Of a stretch of DNA of 64,000 nt, positions 27,241-36,868 are shown in pieces. Position 1 is the first letter of the stretch. Each line of letters begins with the position of its first letter. Position numbers and translations under genes: made by a program. The DNA is taken from the NCBI GenBank assembly GCA_946405625.1, contig CAMJHQ010000011.1, forward strand, positions 45,499-109,498. The letters are read 5' to 3'. The notes under the pieces are model-generated. The model made no database searches, was not told the origin of the DNA, and saw nothing but the letters and a program-made list of their open reading frames with translations. Origin of the DNA: an uncultured Lachnospiraceae bacterium. Its GTDB lineage: Bacteria; Bacillota; Clostridia; Lachnospirales; Lachnospiraceae.

Positions 27241-27385
27241 CACCTGCCATACAGATGCACCTCGGACTCGGCTCTCGCCTCATGCCGTGACGTAGCGGAT
27301 TCTAAGTCCGTATCATGTTGCACATGCTACGGACTAAGAACCGACGTCACTCTATGGTCCTCATTGCATCGTATGGCATGTGCCT
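27241..27385. repeat. Long imperfect inverted repeat (extragenic palindrome)
   Basis: The best-paired core is 27287-27312 with 27328-27350 (GTGACGT...TTCTAAGTCCGTA against TACGGACTAAGAA...ACGTCAC) around a 15-nt loop. Outer arms also match: CCATACAGATGCA near 27247-27259 and TGCATCGTATGG near 27366-27377. The whole 145-bp block could fold into one long hairpin in DNA or RNA. Confidence 0.8.
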
Positions 27386-27600
27386 GTTTATTCAATAAAT
27401 ATTTAACTCAGGCTATTCCATGTTCTTCTCTGCATCATATGGCATGTGCCTGTATAATCAATAAATATTTATCTCAGGCTATTCCATGCTCTTCATTGCA
27501 TCGTATGGCATGTGCCTGTTTAATCAATAAATATTTATCTCAGGCTATTCCATGCTCTTCATTGCATCATATGGCATGTGCCTGTTTATTCATATAGTAT
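27364..27600. repeat. Four 66-bp tandem repeats
   Basis: The segment ATGGCATGTGCCTG recurs at 27373, 27439, 27505 and 27571, exactly 66 bp apart. Each unit also carries CAATAAATATTTA(A/T)CTCAGG. The array begins inside the outer right arm of the inverted repeat and ends 2 bp from the dapB stop. The period keeps one plus-strand frame open, but there is no ribosome site, so I do not call a gene. With the inverted repeat this fills the 399-bp gap 27203-27601. Confidence 0.9.
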
Positions 27601-27601
27601 C

Positions 27602-28369
27602 TCAACTCTGCTGAGCGGCGATAACATCCTGCATATCGTACATGCCCGGCTTCTTGCCGGCAAGGAATTTGGAAGCGCTTACGGCTCCTACGCCAAAGAT
27701 GCTTCTTGAATATGCTATATGTCTGATCTCGATTACTTCGTCCTGACCTGCGAAGATTACGTCATGTGTCCCCGGAATCGAACCTGCTCTTACTGCAGAG
27801 ATTCCAAGTTCCTTCTTATCACGTGCCGCACGTCTGTCTGAACGGTTGTAGATATATTCGAACTGTCCGTCTGCTGCTTCATTGATCGCATCTGCAAGGG
27901 CTATTGCTGTTCCCGATGGTGCATCAAGCTTGTTATGATGATGCTGTTCTACTATCTCAACATCAAATCCTGCCGGTACGAATACCTTTGTAGCTGACTT
28001 AAGAAGTCCCAGTATTGTATTTACTCCGAGGCTCATGTTTGCTGACTTAAGGATTGCAATCTTAGCACTTGTCTCTCTTACTTTGTCCAGCTGCTCTGTT
28101 GAAAGTCCTGTCGAACAGAGAACTACCGGAAGATTCTTCTTAACTGCATAGTCAAGAAGTCCGTCAACTGCAGATGCAGTTGTAAAATCTATGATAACAT
28201 CTGCCTCTACATCACATGCATTAATATCTGTAAAAACAGGATATCCTGCGTCATCTCTTCCTACTATATCAACTCCGGCAACAATCTCGGCATCAGCATC
28301 TTCTTTAACTATATCGCTGATCACTCTGCCCATTCTGCCGCATGCGCCGTGCATTATAATTCTTGTCAT
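27602..28369 (-). CDS. dapB: 4-hydroxy-tetrahydrodipicolinate reductase
   Basis: 255 residues. The NAD(P) site is IIMHGACGRMGRVISDIV; the DapB signature EQHHHNKLDAPSGTA carries the catalytic His and Lys. It reduces the DapA product in lysine and meso-diaminopimelate synthesis. AAGGAG precedes the ATG. It lies 93 bp after dapA and shares its lysine-responsive transcript. Confidence 0.96.
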   Translation of the reverse strand: MTRIIMHGACGRMGRVISDIVKEDADAEIVAGVDIVGRDDAGYPVFTDINACDVEADVIIDFTTASAVDGLLDYAVKKNLPVVLCSTGLSTEQLDKVRETSAKIAILKSANMSLGVNTILGLLKSATKVFVPAGFDVEIVEQHHHNKLDAPSGTAIALADAINEAADGQFEYIYNRSDRRAARDKKELGISAVRAGSIPGTHDVIFAGQDEVIEIRHIAYSRSIFGVGAVSASKFLAGKKPGMYDMQDVIAAQQS

Positions 28370-28462
28370 ACGTTGTATCTCCTTATTATATCAGATACCT
28401 CATTATTCAACCGGATACGGAATATTTCTATATACCGGTTGTGATTCGGCCATCTGTTCAGA

Positions 28463-29350
28463 CTAAAACTCTATACCGTAATCTTTCATTGCCTTCTCGA
28501 GTCTTGCTACATTTTCAGGCTCCATCTCTGTAAGAGGAAGTCTTACCTTGCCGTTTGACATTCCGAGAAGCTCTGTAGCCTTCTTAACCGGAATAGGATT
28601 TACTTCGCAGAAGAGTGCCTTGCAAAGATCTATAGCTTTAAGCTGAAGTTCACGTGCTCTTGCTACATTTCCGTCAAGGAATGAAGCACAAAGCTCATGT
28701 GTATCATCAGGAATAATATTAGCTGTTACAGAGATAACTCCGACTCCGCCGAGTGCCATAAGAGGTACTATCTGATCATCATTTCCGGAATAGATATCCA
28801 TGCAGCCGTTAGCAAGATGTGCAAGCTCTGCTACCTGGGAGATATTTCCCGAAGCTTCCTTGATACCTACGATATTATCAACTTCCTTTGCAAGCTTTAC
28901 AGCTGTTGCAGGAAGAATGTTGCAGCCTGTTCTGCTAGGTACGTTGTACATGATGATAGGAGTATCAACCTTCTCAGCTACTGCTGTGAAATGCTTGATA
29001 AGTCCACCCTGTGTACATTTATTATAATAAGGTGTTACCATGAGCATTCCGTCAACACCGCACTTCTCTGCTTCTTCACTGAGGTAGATTGCTGATGCTG
29101 TATCGTTCGAACCTGTACCTGCGATTACCGGAATTCTTCCGTTAGCCTGCTCTGCAACTACAGAGATACACTCAAGATGCTCTTCCATAGTAAGTGTAGC
29201 TGCCTCTCCGGTGGTACCGCATACGATTATCGCATCTGTATGATGCTCTACATGAAAATCAACCAGCTTTCTCAGCTGTTCGTAATCTACAGAAAGGTCC
29301 TCCTTGAAAGGTGTGATAAGTGCTACTCCTGATCCTTTGAAAATTGCCAT
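28463..29350 (-). CDS. dapA: 4-hydroxy-tetrahydrodipicolinate synthase
   Basis: 295 residues. It condenses pyruvate with aspartate semialdehyde. GVALITPFKEDLSVD, CGTTGEAATL, YNVPSRTG (catalytic Tyr) and VGIKEASG (Schiff-base Lys) are all present. I chose ATG 29350, with GGAGGAG 8 nt upstream; the open frame extends into the riboswitch terminator but that part cannot be coding. Expression is controlled by the lysine riboswitch upstream. Confidence 0.96.
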   Translation of the reverse strand: MAIFKGSGVALITPFKEDLSVDYEQLRKLVDFHVEHHTDAIIVCGTTGEAATLTMEEHLECISVVAEQANGRIPVIAGTGSNDTASAIYLSEEAEKCGVDGMLMVTPYYNKCTQGGLIKHFTAVAEKVDTPIIMYNVPSRTGCNILPATAVKLAKEVDNIVGIKEASGNISQVAELAHLANGCMDIYSGNDDQIVPLMALGGVGVISVTANIIPDDTHELCASFLDGNVARARELQLKAIDLCKALFCEVNPIPVKKATELLGMSNGKVRLPLTEMEPENVARLEKAMKDYGIEF

Positions 29351-29390
29351 TTTAAAACTCCTCCTAAAACAAAAAATAGTTAAAAGCCGG

Positions 29391-29428
29391 TCTAATAAAG
29401 AAAAAGACCGGAAACCTCCGGTCTTTGA
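29391..29428 (-). terminator. Terminator of the lysine riboswitch
   Basis: AAAGACCGGAGG and CCGGTCTTT arms (29404-29428 region) followed on the minus strand by TTTTTCTTT, between the aptamer and dapA. Confidence 0.85.
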
Positions 29429-29464
29429 ATAATCATGCACTTATATCCAATGTGCCTATATTCT

Positions 29465-29667
29465 ATAAACCGTAGCTCTCCACAATCTGTGACCTGCTAC
29501 CGTAGGTAGCTCATCACAAGTTCGTGACAGTTCTGCAGATATTATCTACAGACCCAGAATCGAAATCTCTGCTTATTTCGAAACTTCGGCGGTTCATCCT
29601 TTTACACAACCTCATCCGGTGCAGTCCCGTCAGCTGCGTTACTTATAATCACCGCGCCTCTACATAT
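29465..29667 (-). promoter_or_regulatory. Lysine riboswitch (L-box)
   Basis: On the minus strand the aptamer opens with GTAGAGGCGCGG, then AAGTAACGCA, and further on GGATGAACCGCCGAAG, the conserved L-box core around the lysine site. The closing strand GAGCTACGG (about 29472-29480) pairs with the 5' GTAG. Downstream lies a terminator, so lysine should stop transcription of dapA-dapB. Confidence 0.88.
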
Positions 29668-29673
29668 AGCGTT

Positions 29674-29702
29674 ATAGTATCACCATGATAAACCTATGTC
29701 AA
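29674..29702 (-). promoter_or_regulatory. Promoter for the dapA riboswitch transcript
   Basis: TTGACA (29702-29697), 17-nt spacer, TACTAT (29679-29674) preceded by TG (extended -10), on the minus strand. Start point would fall at about 29667, the 5' end of the aptamer. Confidence 0.8.
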
Positions 29703-29821
29703 CTCCCAAAATTACCTATTTCCGGATGCTCATAAACCCCAAATCACCTATTTTCGGATGCTCAGTCCGCCTCTTCTTCAGATCAGTAAAAAGTAAATCG
29801 ATCATTCGTTCAAAATACTGA

Positions 29822-32227
29822 TCATTCGGATTCCTGATCTATGCTTCTGATCCTGATATTCGTAAGTGCACACTGATCTCCCGTCAATGCAAAATAGATC
29901 TTAGGCGGAGTTTCTCTCATTATTGTAACATTTCTTACTGATATACCTGCATTTTCGGTCGTTGTCGTTATGGTATCTCCTTCGAATTTGAAATGTACCT
30001 CACAATCAAAGCCTTCCTTATTCTTTGCTTTCCACTCGTCCCAGCCTTCAAATTTCTCGGTTCGGTACATTATCATTTTGTTATCCGTAAGGTCGTCAGC
30101 CTCCCAGTTTTCTCCGTCAATCCTTATCAGTGCAACCTCCCGGAAATTCGGTCCGTTCACCAATCCGTTATCGGAATAAAAAAGTGAAACAAACGGGCAA
30201 TGCCATACCAGTCTTGCAGTAGGAAGACTCATGGTATGGAAACTCACAACCATTTCACCTTTAAGCTGAATACCTGCGGTTTCTTCGGTTCTGTATCCAT
30301 CTATCTGGATATTCGGTATATCACCTTCCGGTACATTTATATAGCTTATCTCCTCTGCTATACGCGGAATGCTGCTCGCATCGGATTCTTTCTCGGATCT
30401 GGTACCGCTCATATCCGTGATAAGACAGTTTTCTCCGGTCACTCCGATATAGAGATATCTTGAACTGTCCGGGAGTGCGATTATCGCATCAATCGTCTCA
30501 CGGCCGTCTTTGATGATGACTCTGGCATGATCCTTTATCTTTACGGCTGTTATCTCATAAACTGTTGTGATAAGCCTTCTGCTTCCGGCTTCTTCCATCT
30601 CCACAGTTTTCTCTATCTTCATATTACGAGCCCCCAGAAGCTTGCTGCTTCCGTCAAGATCCAGATATGCATATTCAAAATAATTTAAATCTTTCCTCTT
30701 CTTTTCGGTCTTATGTATTCTTCCGTCCAGCGAATCGAAAAGGACAAGTCTTGGTTTCGGAGGCTTATCGGAATTCTTATCAGCCGCACTCACACGAAGA
30801 GTAACGAGTGTCTTACAAGGATTGATCAGAACGCCTTCCGAATAATCATCCATCATCTCCTTGCTGACAATCTCATTTTTGCCTGACATTTCTCCCGCAT
30901 CGCCTTTATCCTTCATCTCATAATCCAGGTCAAGGTCGATAAGATGCTGCATGATCTTCGCAAACTTCGGATCAAACTGGGTTCCCGATCCCTTAACTAT
31001 TTCCTCTCGAACCTTCTGCTGAGGAATCGCCTCTCTGTAACTTCTCTTGGATGTCATAGCATCATAAGCATCCGCAACCGCAACGATCCTTCCGATTTCC
31101 GGAATATCTTCGCCCTTAAGTCCGTCCGGATAGCCCTTACCGTCATATCTCTCATGATGATGCTTTGCTCCGATACTGATATACGGATATTCACCGATAC
31201 TCGAGAGGATCTGTGCACCTATGACCGGATGCTTTTTCATCTCTGCATATTCTTCTTCGGTAAGCTTTCCTTCTTTGTTGATTATGCGATCCGGGATTCC
31301 TATCTTGCCAACATCATGGGGAAGTGCCGCGTAATATATCTCTTCACATTCCTGTTCAGATTTGCCGCACATTTCGGCGATCTTCCTGGAATACTCCGCA
31401 ACTCTCGAAGAATGACCGTGAGTATAATTGTCCTTTGCATCGATTGCATTTACAAGCGCCATGGCAGTCTGCTTAAACAGGTGCTGCATACGTTCCTGTT
31501 CTTCTCTCAGATACTCCATTTCCAGTTCATTTGCTCTTTCTATGGATTTATTCATATCCATAAGTGCAAAAATGTAAAGCAGTATCGCAACAGTTGCAAT
31601 CGTCATATTAAGGAACGATACCCCGTAATTACCAAGCTGAAGAAGTGAAGCAAAAAGAGGCATCACAGTGAACATAAAAAGTGAAAATCTGATTCCGGCC
31701 TTAAAAGACTTAAAATATTTAAATACTTCATAGAGAAGAATAAAGAAACATACAACAGGGATAAAATAGCAGACAAAGAAAAGATCGCTTCTTTCATAGT
31801 TGTTTGACTCATCAAAGGTGTAATATAGACCGGTGAACTGAGATACTATAACAAGGATCTCACCTATTGTCACAATGATATTGACCGCTCCGATACCTGT
31901 CGGAAACTTCTTCCTTTTGCCTTCATTTAAAATAATGTCAGCAAGATAATGTCCGAATATTCTTATTGTACCGAGGATCATAATGAAAACTATGCAATTG
32001 CATATTCTGACCATCCAGTATCCTGTCTCGCTTGGATTCCCACGATATATATAAGCATATCTATCCGCAATCAAAAGAAGGACAGAATATAATTCCGTCA
32101 GAAGAAGGATAATCCTGCGCTTTCTCGGAAGTGTCGTGGTTATGCAGACGAAAAAAGCAATTATCGCACATACACTGCTCAGAATTATCATGATATTCAT
32201 TTGATATTCTCTAATGAAATCTATCAT
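29822..32227 (-). CDS. Membrane HD-GYP phosphodiesterase with duplicated C-terminal region
   Basis: 801 residues. The N-terminal ~245 residues hold about seven helices and likely sense a signal. The HD-GYP domain (~260-445) shows HGHSSRVAEYSRKIAEMCG, PHDVGKIGIPD, KKHPVIGAQIL and HHERYDGKGYP, all metal and GYP residues of c-di-GMP phosphodiesterases. The remaining ~340 residues are unlike other HD-GYP proteins: two modules end in similar strings (YLYIGVTGENCLITDMS and IYFALTGDQCALTNIRI), suggesting a duplicated beta domain. I chose ATG 32227 with GAGG 9 nt upstream. It has no obvious operon partner. Confidence 0.88.
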   Translation of the reverse strand: MIDFIREYQMNIMIILSSVCAIIAFFVCITTTLPRKRRIILLLTELYSVLLLIADRYAYIYRGNPSETGYWMVRICNCIVFIMILGTIRIFGHYLADIILNEGKRKKFPTGIGAVNIIVTIGEILVIVSQFTGLYYTFDESNNYERSDLFFVCYFIPVVCFFILLYEVFKYFKSFKAGIRFSLFMFTVMPLFASLLQLGNYGVSFLNMTIATVAILLYIFALMDMNKSIERANELEMEYLREEQERMQHLFKQTAMALVNAIDAKDNYTHGHSSRVAEYSRKIAEMCGKSEQECEEIYYAALPHDVGKIGIPDRIINKEGKLTEEEYAEMKKHPVIGAQILSSIGEYPYISIGAKHHHERYDGKGYPDGLKGEDIPEIGRIVAVADAYDAMTSKRSYREAIPQQKVREEIVKGSGTQFDPKFAKIMQHLIDLDLDYEMKDKGDAGEMSGKNEIVSKEMMDDYSEGVLINPCKTLVTLRVSAADKNSDKPPKPRLVLFDSLDGRIHKTEKKRKDLNYFEYAYLDLDGSSKLLGARNMKIEKTVEMEEAGSRRLITTVYEITAVKIKDHARVIIKDGRETIDAIIALPDSSRYLYIGVTGENCLITDMSGTRSEKESDASSIPRIAEEISYINVPEGDIPNIQIDGYRTEETAGIQLKGEMVVSFHTMSLPTARLVWHCPFVSLFYSDNGLVNGPNFREVALIRIDGENWEADDLTDNKMIMYRTEKFEGWDEWKAKNKEGFDCEVHFKFEGDTITTTTENAGISVRNVTIMRETPPKIYFALTGDQCALTNIRIRSIDQESE

Positions 32228-32348
32228 CCAAACATGCCTCATTATTGTTTTAAATCAATATATAATTTTATCGTTTTAGAGCATTTCTTTCAACAGAATA
32301 ATGCAAAAGTTACTGTAAATATCACTCAAAAACATCCGATAAATCCAT

Positions 32349-32396
32349 CAAAAAAGCACGTAAAATCCGATTTTCAATTTCGGGATTTCACGTACT
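32349..32396 (-). terminator. Rho-independent terminator after the rRNA methyltransferase gene
   Basis: A ~15-bp AT-rich stem with G-T pairs (32356-32370 with 32380-32395) followed on the minus strand by TTTTTTG. Confidence 0.75.
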
Positions 32397-32441
32397 TTCA
32401 AATGTCTGTTATTTGTTATATTTTTCTGTTATATTCTTCTG

Positions 32442-33284
32442 CTATCTTCTCTGTCTCAGAACTTCATACATCACAACTGCGGCAGATACTCCAGCGTTCA
32501 GTGATTCAACTCTGCCCTTCATCGGAATTCTGAGAAGCCTGTCTGCAGTTTCGGCCACATCATCCTTAAGGCCTTTTCCTTCATTGCCTATAAGAAATGC
32601 GGAAGGTATTCTGAAATCTTCATCATAGAATTCCTTTCCGGACAAATGCGTTCCGAATACCGTAATACCTTTTTCTTTCAGTAAAGATATATCTTCCTTC
32701 AGGTCAGTGCTGATACACAGCTTCATTCTGAACAAAGCTCCCATCGTAGCCCTCACAACCTTAGGACTGTATGGATCTACCGAATCACTGCTGATAAGTA
32801 TTCCTGTAACTCCCGCTCCTTCAGCGGTTCTGATTATTGTTCCCATATTGCCGGGATCCTGAAGACCATCCATAACGATTATAAACGGCATATCATCATC
32901 GGTCAGCAGATTTTCTGCCTCCATATCCTGCATTTCAACAACCGCAAGTATTCCCTGTGGTGTCTCCGTATCGGAAAGCTTATACATAACTGCATCATTT
33001 ACGAGAAAGAAGGATTCTTTCTCTTCGGCAGCCTTGATCAGTGCCATGATCCTGTCCCTGAAGCCTCTTTCAAAGTCAGATTCATCATAATCCTGCGATT
33101 TATCCAGTTTCTCATAGAAGGTCTCCTCTATATAGAGACTGATAAGCTTTTCCGGCGGGACCTCCGATACCAGCCTGATTCCTTCAGCCACGAAGCTCCT
33201 GCTTTCCCTTCGCCGTTTCGCCAACTTTATCAGCTTCGTTATATCTTTTACTCTGTCATTATTGACAGACGTAAGACGCATCAT
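32442..33284 (-). CDS. TrmH/SpoU family RNA 2'-O-methyltransferase
   Basis: 280 residues. The N-terminus has the RNA-binding substrate domain (NNDRVKDITKLIKLAKRRRESRSFVAEG). The C-terminal SPOUT knot shows IIVMDGLQDPGNMGTIIRTAEGAG, YSPKVVRATMGALFRM, FLIGNEGKGL and RIPMKGRVESLNAGVSAAV. It methylates a ribose in rRNA or tRNA using SAM; the target is unknown. I chose ATG 33284 (AAGGGG upstream). It follows dnaE by 74 bp, so cotranscription is likely. Confidence 0.93.
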   Translation of the reverse strand: MMRLTSVNNDRVKDITKLIKLAKRRRESRSFVAEGIRLVSEVPPEKLISLYIEETFYEKLDKSQDYDESDFERGFRDRIMALIKAAEEKESFFLVNDAVMYKLSDTETPQGILAVVEMQDMEAENLLTDDDMPFIIVMDGLQDPGNMGTIIRTAEGAGVTGILISSDSVDPYSPKVVRATMGALFRMKLCISTDLKEDISLLKEKGITVFGTHLSGKEFYDEDFRIPSAFLIGNEGKGLKDDVAETADRLLRIPMKGRVESLNAGVSAAVVMYEVLRQRR

Positions 33285-33358
33285 AATCAATTCCCCTTTA
33301 TATACTTTTCGGAAAATATACCGAAGGGCCTTCCCTCTGTAGTAAATCTCCGTGTGAA

Positions 33359-36300
33359 CTATTTACTCTTGTCACGCACAAGAACCATATCCGGTCCGTA
33401 TTCGAGTTTAAGCGCATCCACTATTCCATTTCTTACACTTACAGTGAAGGAGAGCCTCTTCATCTTCTTCTCATCCTTCAGCTGGACAAAGACCGGTGTA
33501 TAACCGGGATGCTGAAGTGCGATAGCTTTCAGATCATTTGCATGTCCGAGATATGCATCCATATCCTTAAAGCATATCCAAAGCTCTTTATTCTTATCCT
33601 CGCTTCTGGTAACAACTTCTTCTATCGTCATTATGTCGTTTGCGATAACCTTACTGTCTCTCTCCGAAACAGATGCTGTTCCGTCTATGATAACAGCTTT
33701 ATTCATCTCAAGCTTCGCTCTGCATCTCGCAAAAACATTCGGAAATACAACAACCTCAACAGTTCCGAAGAGATCCTCTATTCTGAGGAAGGCCATATTG
33801 TCACCCTTCTTCGTCACCTTGAGGTTTACATCATCTATCAGACCGCCAATACGATAATTCCTTCCGTCCACAGCCTCAGTCTTTTCCGTTTCCTCATCTA
33901 TAACGAAATCAAGAGTAGTTGCATTTGTCTCCTTCTCAAGCATCTCCTTAACACTGTCAAGCGGATGTCCGCTGACATAAAGTCCGAGGGAATCCTTTTC
34001 CATCTTGAGAAATGTATCCTTATCATATTCCGGAACATCAGGATATGACACATCGAAGGCTTTCTTCTCTTCCTCGCCCATAAAGTCCATAAGACTTATC
34101 TGTCCGGAAGTTGCCTTCTTCTTCTCGCCTGCAACCTCATCTATTATCTTCGGATAAACCTCTATCATCTGTCTTCTGTTTGCACCGAAGCTGTCGAAGG
34201 CTCCCGAATAAATAAAGCTTTCAATAGTACGCTTGTTGGCTTCTTTGCTGGATACTCTCGTGATAAAATCCTTCAGATCTCTGTAAGGTCCATGTTCCTC
34301 ACGCTCGGTAAGAATCATATCCACAACGCTGTCACCTATCGATTTGATAGCCGACATTCCGTATCTTATCGCATTACCGTCGACCGAGAAAGCACCCTCG
34401 CCCTTATTGATATCAGGAGGAAGAACCTTAATACCCATCTTACGAACCGCATCTATATACTTGCTCAGCTTCTGAGAGTTATCTCTTACGGAAGTAAGCA
34501 GTGCAGCCATAAAGTCAAGCGGATAATGGCATCTCAGATATGCAGTTTCATATGCGACAACCGCATATGCGGCAGCATGCGATTTGTTGAAAGCGTAGCT
34601 TGCGAAGTCGGTCATCTCATCGAATATCTTATTCGCTATCTTTTCATCTATTCCCTTCTTTACGCATCCATCTACGCCTGATGCCTCATCGCCGTAAACG
34701 AAGTACTGTCTTTCCTTTGCCATGACATCTGCCTTTTTCTTCGACATGGCACGGCGCACAAGATCCGAACGTCCGAGCGAATATCCTGCAAGTGTCATAA
34801 CAATCTGCATAACCTGTTCCTGATAAACTATACACCCATAGGTCGGTGCAAGGATCGGTTCAAGTTCCGGCGTATCATAATGTATCGGTTCAACGCTGTT
34901 TTTTCCCGCTATATACTGCGGGATAAAATCCATCGGTCCCGGACGATAAAGCGATATACCGGCTATAACATCTTCAATATTTCTCGGTTTAAGCTGCTTC
35001 ATAAAGCCCTGCATTCCCGCAGACTCAAGCTGAAAGACACCATCACATTTTCCCTGTGATATCATGTCATAAACAGCTTTATCGTTAAAGTCGAGATTCT
35101 CTACATCAACATATTCTCCGGTTCTCTTTCTGATATTCTCAACCGCATCCTTGATAACGGTAAGATTCCTGAGTCCGAGAAAGTCCATCTTAAGGAGTCC
35201 GAGTTCCTCGATACGTGTCATATTAAACTGTGTTGCAACTACATCTCCGTTCTTGCAGAGCGGAACAAATTCATCAATCGGTTCTCTGCCGATAACAACT
35301 CCGGCAGCATGAAGCGATGCATGTCGCGGAAGTCCCTCGAGCTGCTTCGACACATCAACCAGATAACGGATCTCCTCGTTTTCCTGATACATTTTCTTGA
35401 AATCAGGGCTCTGTTCCAGTGCCTTCTTGATAGTCATATTCACTTCAGCCGGTATGGACTTTGCAACCATGTCACAGGTCTTATACGGCAGATCCAGCGC
35501 ACGACCTACATCTCTGATACAGTTACGAGCGGCAAGCGTTCCGAAGGTAACAATCTGAACCACCTTATCCTCACCGTACTTCTCTGTAACGTAATCAATG
35601 ACCTTCTGTCTTCCTTCCGGTGCAAAGTCAACGTCTATATCGGGCATGCTGACACGTTCCGGATTGAGGAATCTCTCGAAGATGAGACTGTACTTGATCG
35701 GATCTATATTTGTAATCTTAAGGCAGTAGGATACGATACTTCCGGCAGCCGAACCTCGTCCCGGTCCGACACCTATTCCATGCTGACGGGCATAATTGAT
35801 AAAGTCCCATACGATCAGGAAGTAATCGACATAGCCCATATTCTTTATAGTAGTAAGCTCATAGTTGAGTCTTTCTTCAAGTTCCGGAGTAACATCGGGA
35901 TAACGCTCCTTCAGACCTTCTTTACAAAGCTCCGTCAGGTATTCAAATGCATCTCCGTCATTCGGTACATCATACTTCGGAATTTTCTGTTCACCGAATA
36001 CGATATTGACATTACATCTTTCTGCAATCTTATGAGTATTTCTGAGCGCCTCCTTCGCATAAGGGAACAGCCTCTCCATCTCATCTGCAGACTTAAGATA
36101 ATACTGACCTCCCTCATATCTCATTCTCTTCTCATCCATAACCTTCGCATTGGTCTGGATGCAGAGAAGAATATCATGAGCTTCCCAGTCCTCAGCCTTT
36201 ATATAATGCGAATCATTTGTTGCAATAAGCGGAATTCCCAGCTCCTCGGACATTTTGAGGAGTTCTGTGTTAACAAGCGTATCCTCAGCCATTCCATGAT

Positions 36301-36838
36301 CCTGCATCTCGAGAAAGAAATTATCTGCTCCGAATATATCTCTATATTCCATTGCTGCTTTTCTTGCTTCATCCGGAAGATTCTTCCTGATATAATAAGC
36401 CACCTCACCCTGAAGGCAGGCAGATGTACAGATCAGACCTTCACTGTATTCTCTGAGAAGTTCCTTATCAACTCTCGGCTTATAATAATATCCTTCGGTA
36501 AAGCCTCGGGTAACTATCTTCGAAAGATTGCTGTAGCCCTTATCATTCTCGGCCAGCAGTATCAGATGAAAGTATCTTTCATCATCAGGAGCACTTTCTT
36601 TATCAAACCTGCTTCCCAGTGCAACATAAACCTCGCAGCCGATGATCGGTTTGATCCCCTGAGCCTTACATTCCTTATAAAAATCTATAACACCGTACAT
36701 TACGCCGTGATCGGTTATCGCAAGGCTGTCAAAGCCAAGTTCCTTAGCACGTGAAACGAGCGCCGAAATCTTTGCGGCGCCGTCCAATAAGCTATATTCA
36801 GTATGTACATGTAAATGTGTGAATTCGTTACCCTGCAT
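33359..36838 (-). CDS. dnaE: DNA polymerase III alpha subunit
   Basis: 1159 residues, the usual DnaE length. The PHP domain opens with HLHVHTEYSLLDGAAKI; the polymerase region has GVGPGRGSAAGSIVSY and the catalytic Asp pair in MPDIDVDFAPEGR; a helix-hairpin-helix region is followed by an OB domain (GGLIDDVNLKVTKKGDNMAFLRIED). In Firmicutes with two replicative polymerases DnaE works beside PolC. AAAGGG lies ~11 nt before the ATG. It starts 30 bp after the DUF5662-like gene. Confidence 0.97.
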   Translation of the reverse strand: MQGNEFTHLHVHTEYSLLDGAAKISALVSRAKELGFDSLAITDHGVMYGVIDFYKECKAQGIKPIIGCEVYVALGSRFDKESAPDDERYFHLILLAENDKGYSNLSKIVTRGFTEGYYYKPRVDKELLREYSEGLICTSACLQGEVAYYIRKNLPDEARKAAMEYRDIFGADNFFLEMQDHGMAEDTLVNTELLKMSEELGIPLIATNDSHYIKAEDWEAHDILLCIQTNAKVMDEKRMRYEGGQYYLKSADEMERLFPYAKEALRNTHKIAERCNVNIVFGEQKIPKYDVPNDGDAFEYLTELCKEGLKERYPDVTPELEERLNYELTTIKNMGYVDYFLIVWDFINYARQHGIGVGPGRGSAAGSIVSYCLKITNIDPIKYSLIFERFLNPERVSMPDIDVDFAPEGRQKVIDYVTEKYGEDKVVQIVTFGTLAARNCIRDVGRALDLPYKTCDMVAKSIPAEVNMTIKKALEQSPDFKKMYQENEEIRYLVDVSKQLEGLPRHASLHAAGVVIGREPIDEFVPLCKNGDVVATQFNMTRIEELGLLKMDFLGLRNLTVIKDAVENIRKRTGEYVDVENLDFNDKAVYDMISQGKCDGVFQLESAGMQGFMKQLKPRNIEDVIAGISLYRPGPMDFIPQYIAGKNSVEPIHYDTPELEPILAPTYGCIVYQEQVMQIVMTLAGYSLGRSDLVRRAMSKKKADVMAKERQYFVYGDEASGVDGCVKKGIDEKIANKIFDEMTDFASYAFNKSHAAAYAVVAYETAYLRCHYPLDFMAALLTSVRDNSQKLSKYIDAVRKMGIKVLPPDINKGEGAFSVDGNAIRYGMSAIKSIGDSVVDMILTEREEHGPYRDLKDFITRVSSKEANKRTIESFIYSGAFDSFGANRRQMIEVYPKIIDEVAGEKKKATSGQISLMDFMGEEEKKAFDVSYPDVPEYDKDTFLKMEKDSLGLYVSGHPLDSVKEMLEKETNATTLDFVIDEETEKTEAVDGRNYRIGGLIDDVNLKVTKKGDNMAFLRIEDLFGTVEVVVFPNVFARCRAKLEMNKAVIIDGTASVSERDSKVIANDIMTIEEVVTRSEDKNKELWICFKDMDAYLGHANDLKAIALQHPGYTPVFVQLKDEKKMKRLSFTVSVRNGIVDALKLEYGPDMVLVRDKSK

Positions 36839-36868
36839 CTGCTATTTCTGCCCTTTCTGTCCGCAGCA

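Noticed and set aside
27364..27600. Plus-strand frame over the 66-bp repeats as a repeat protein gene
   Set aside because: No ribosome site or promoter; the frame stays open only because 66 is a multiple of three.
30944..31648. Plus-strand frame of 234 codons
   Set aside because: Antisense shadow of the HD-GYP gene without start signals.
35309..36754. Plus-strand open frame of 481 codons
   Set aside because: It lies entirely antisense to dnaE, has no ribosome site, and its composition (Ile, Ser, Leu, His, Cys) is the shadow of the dnaE codons.
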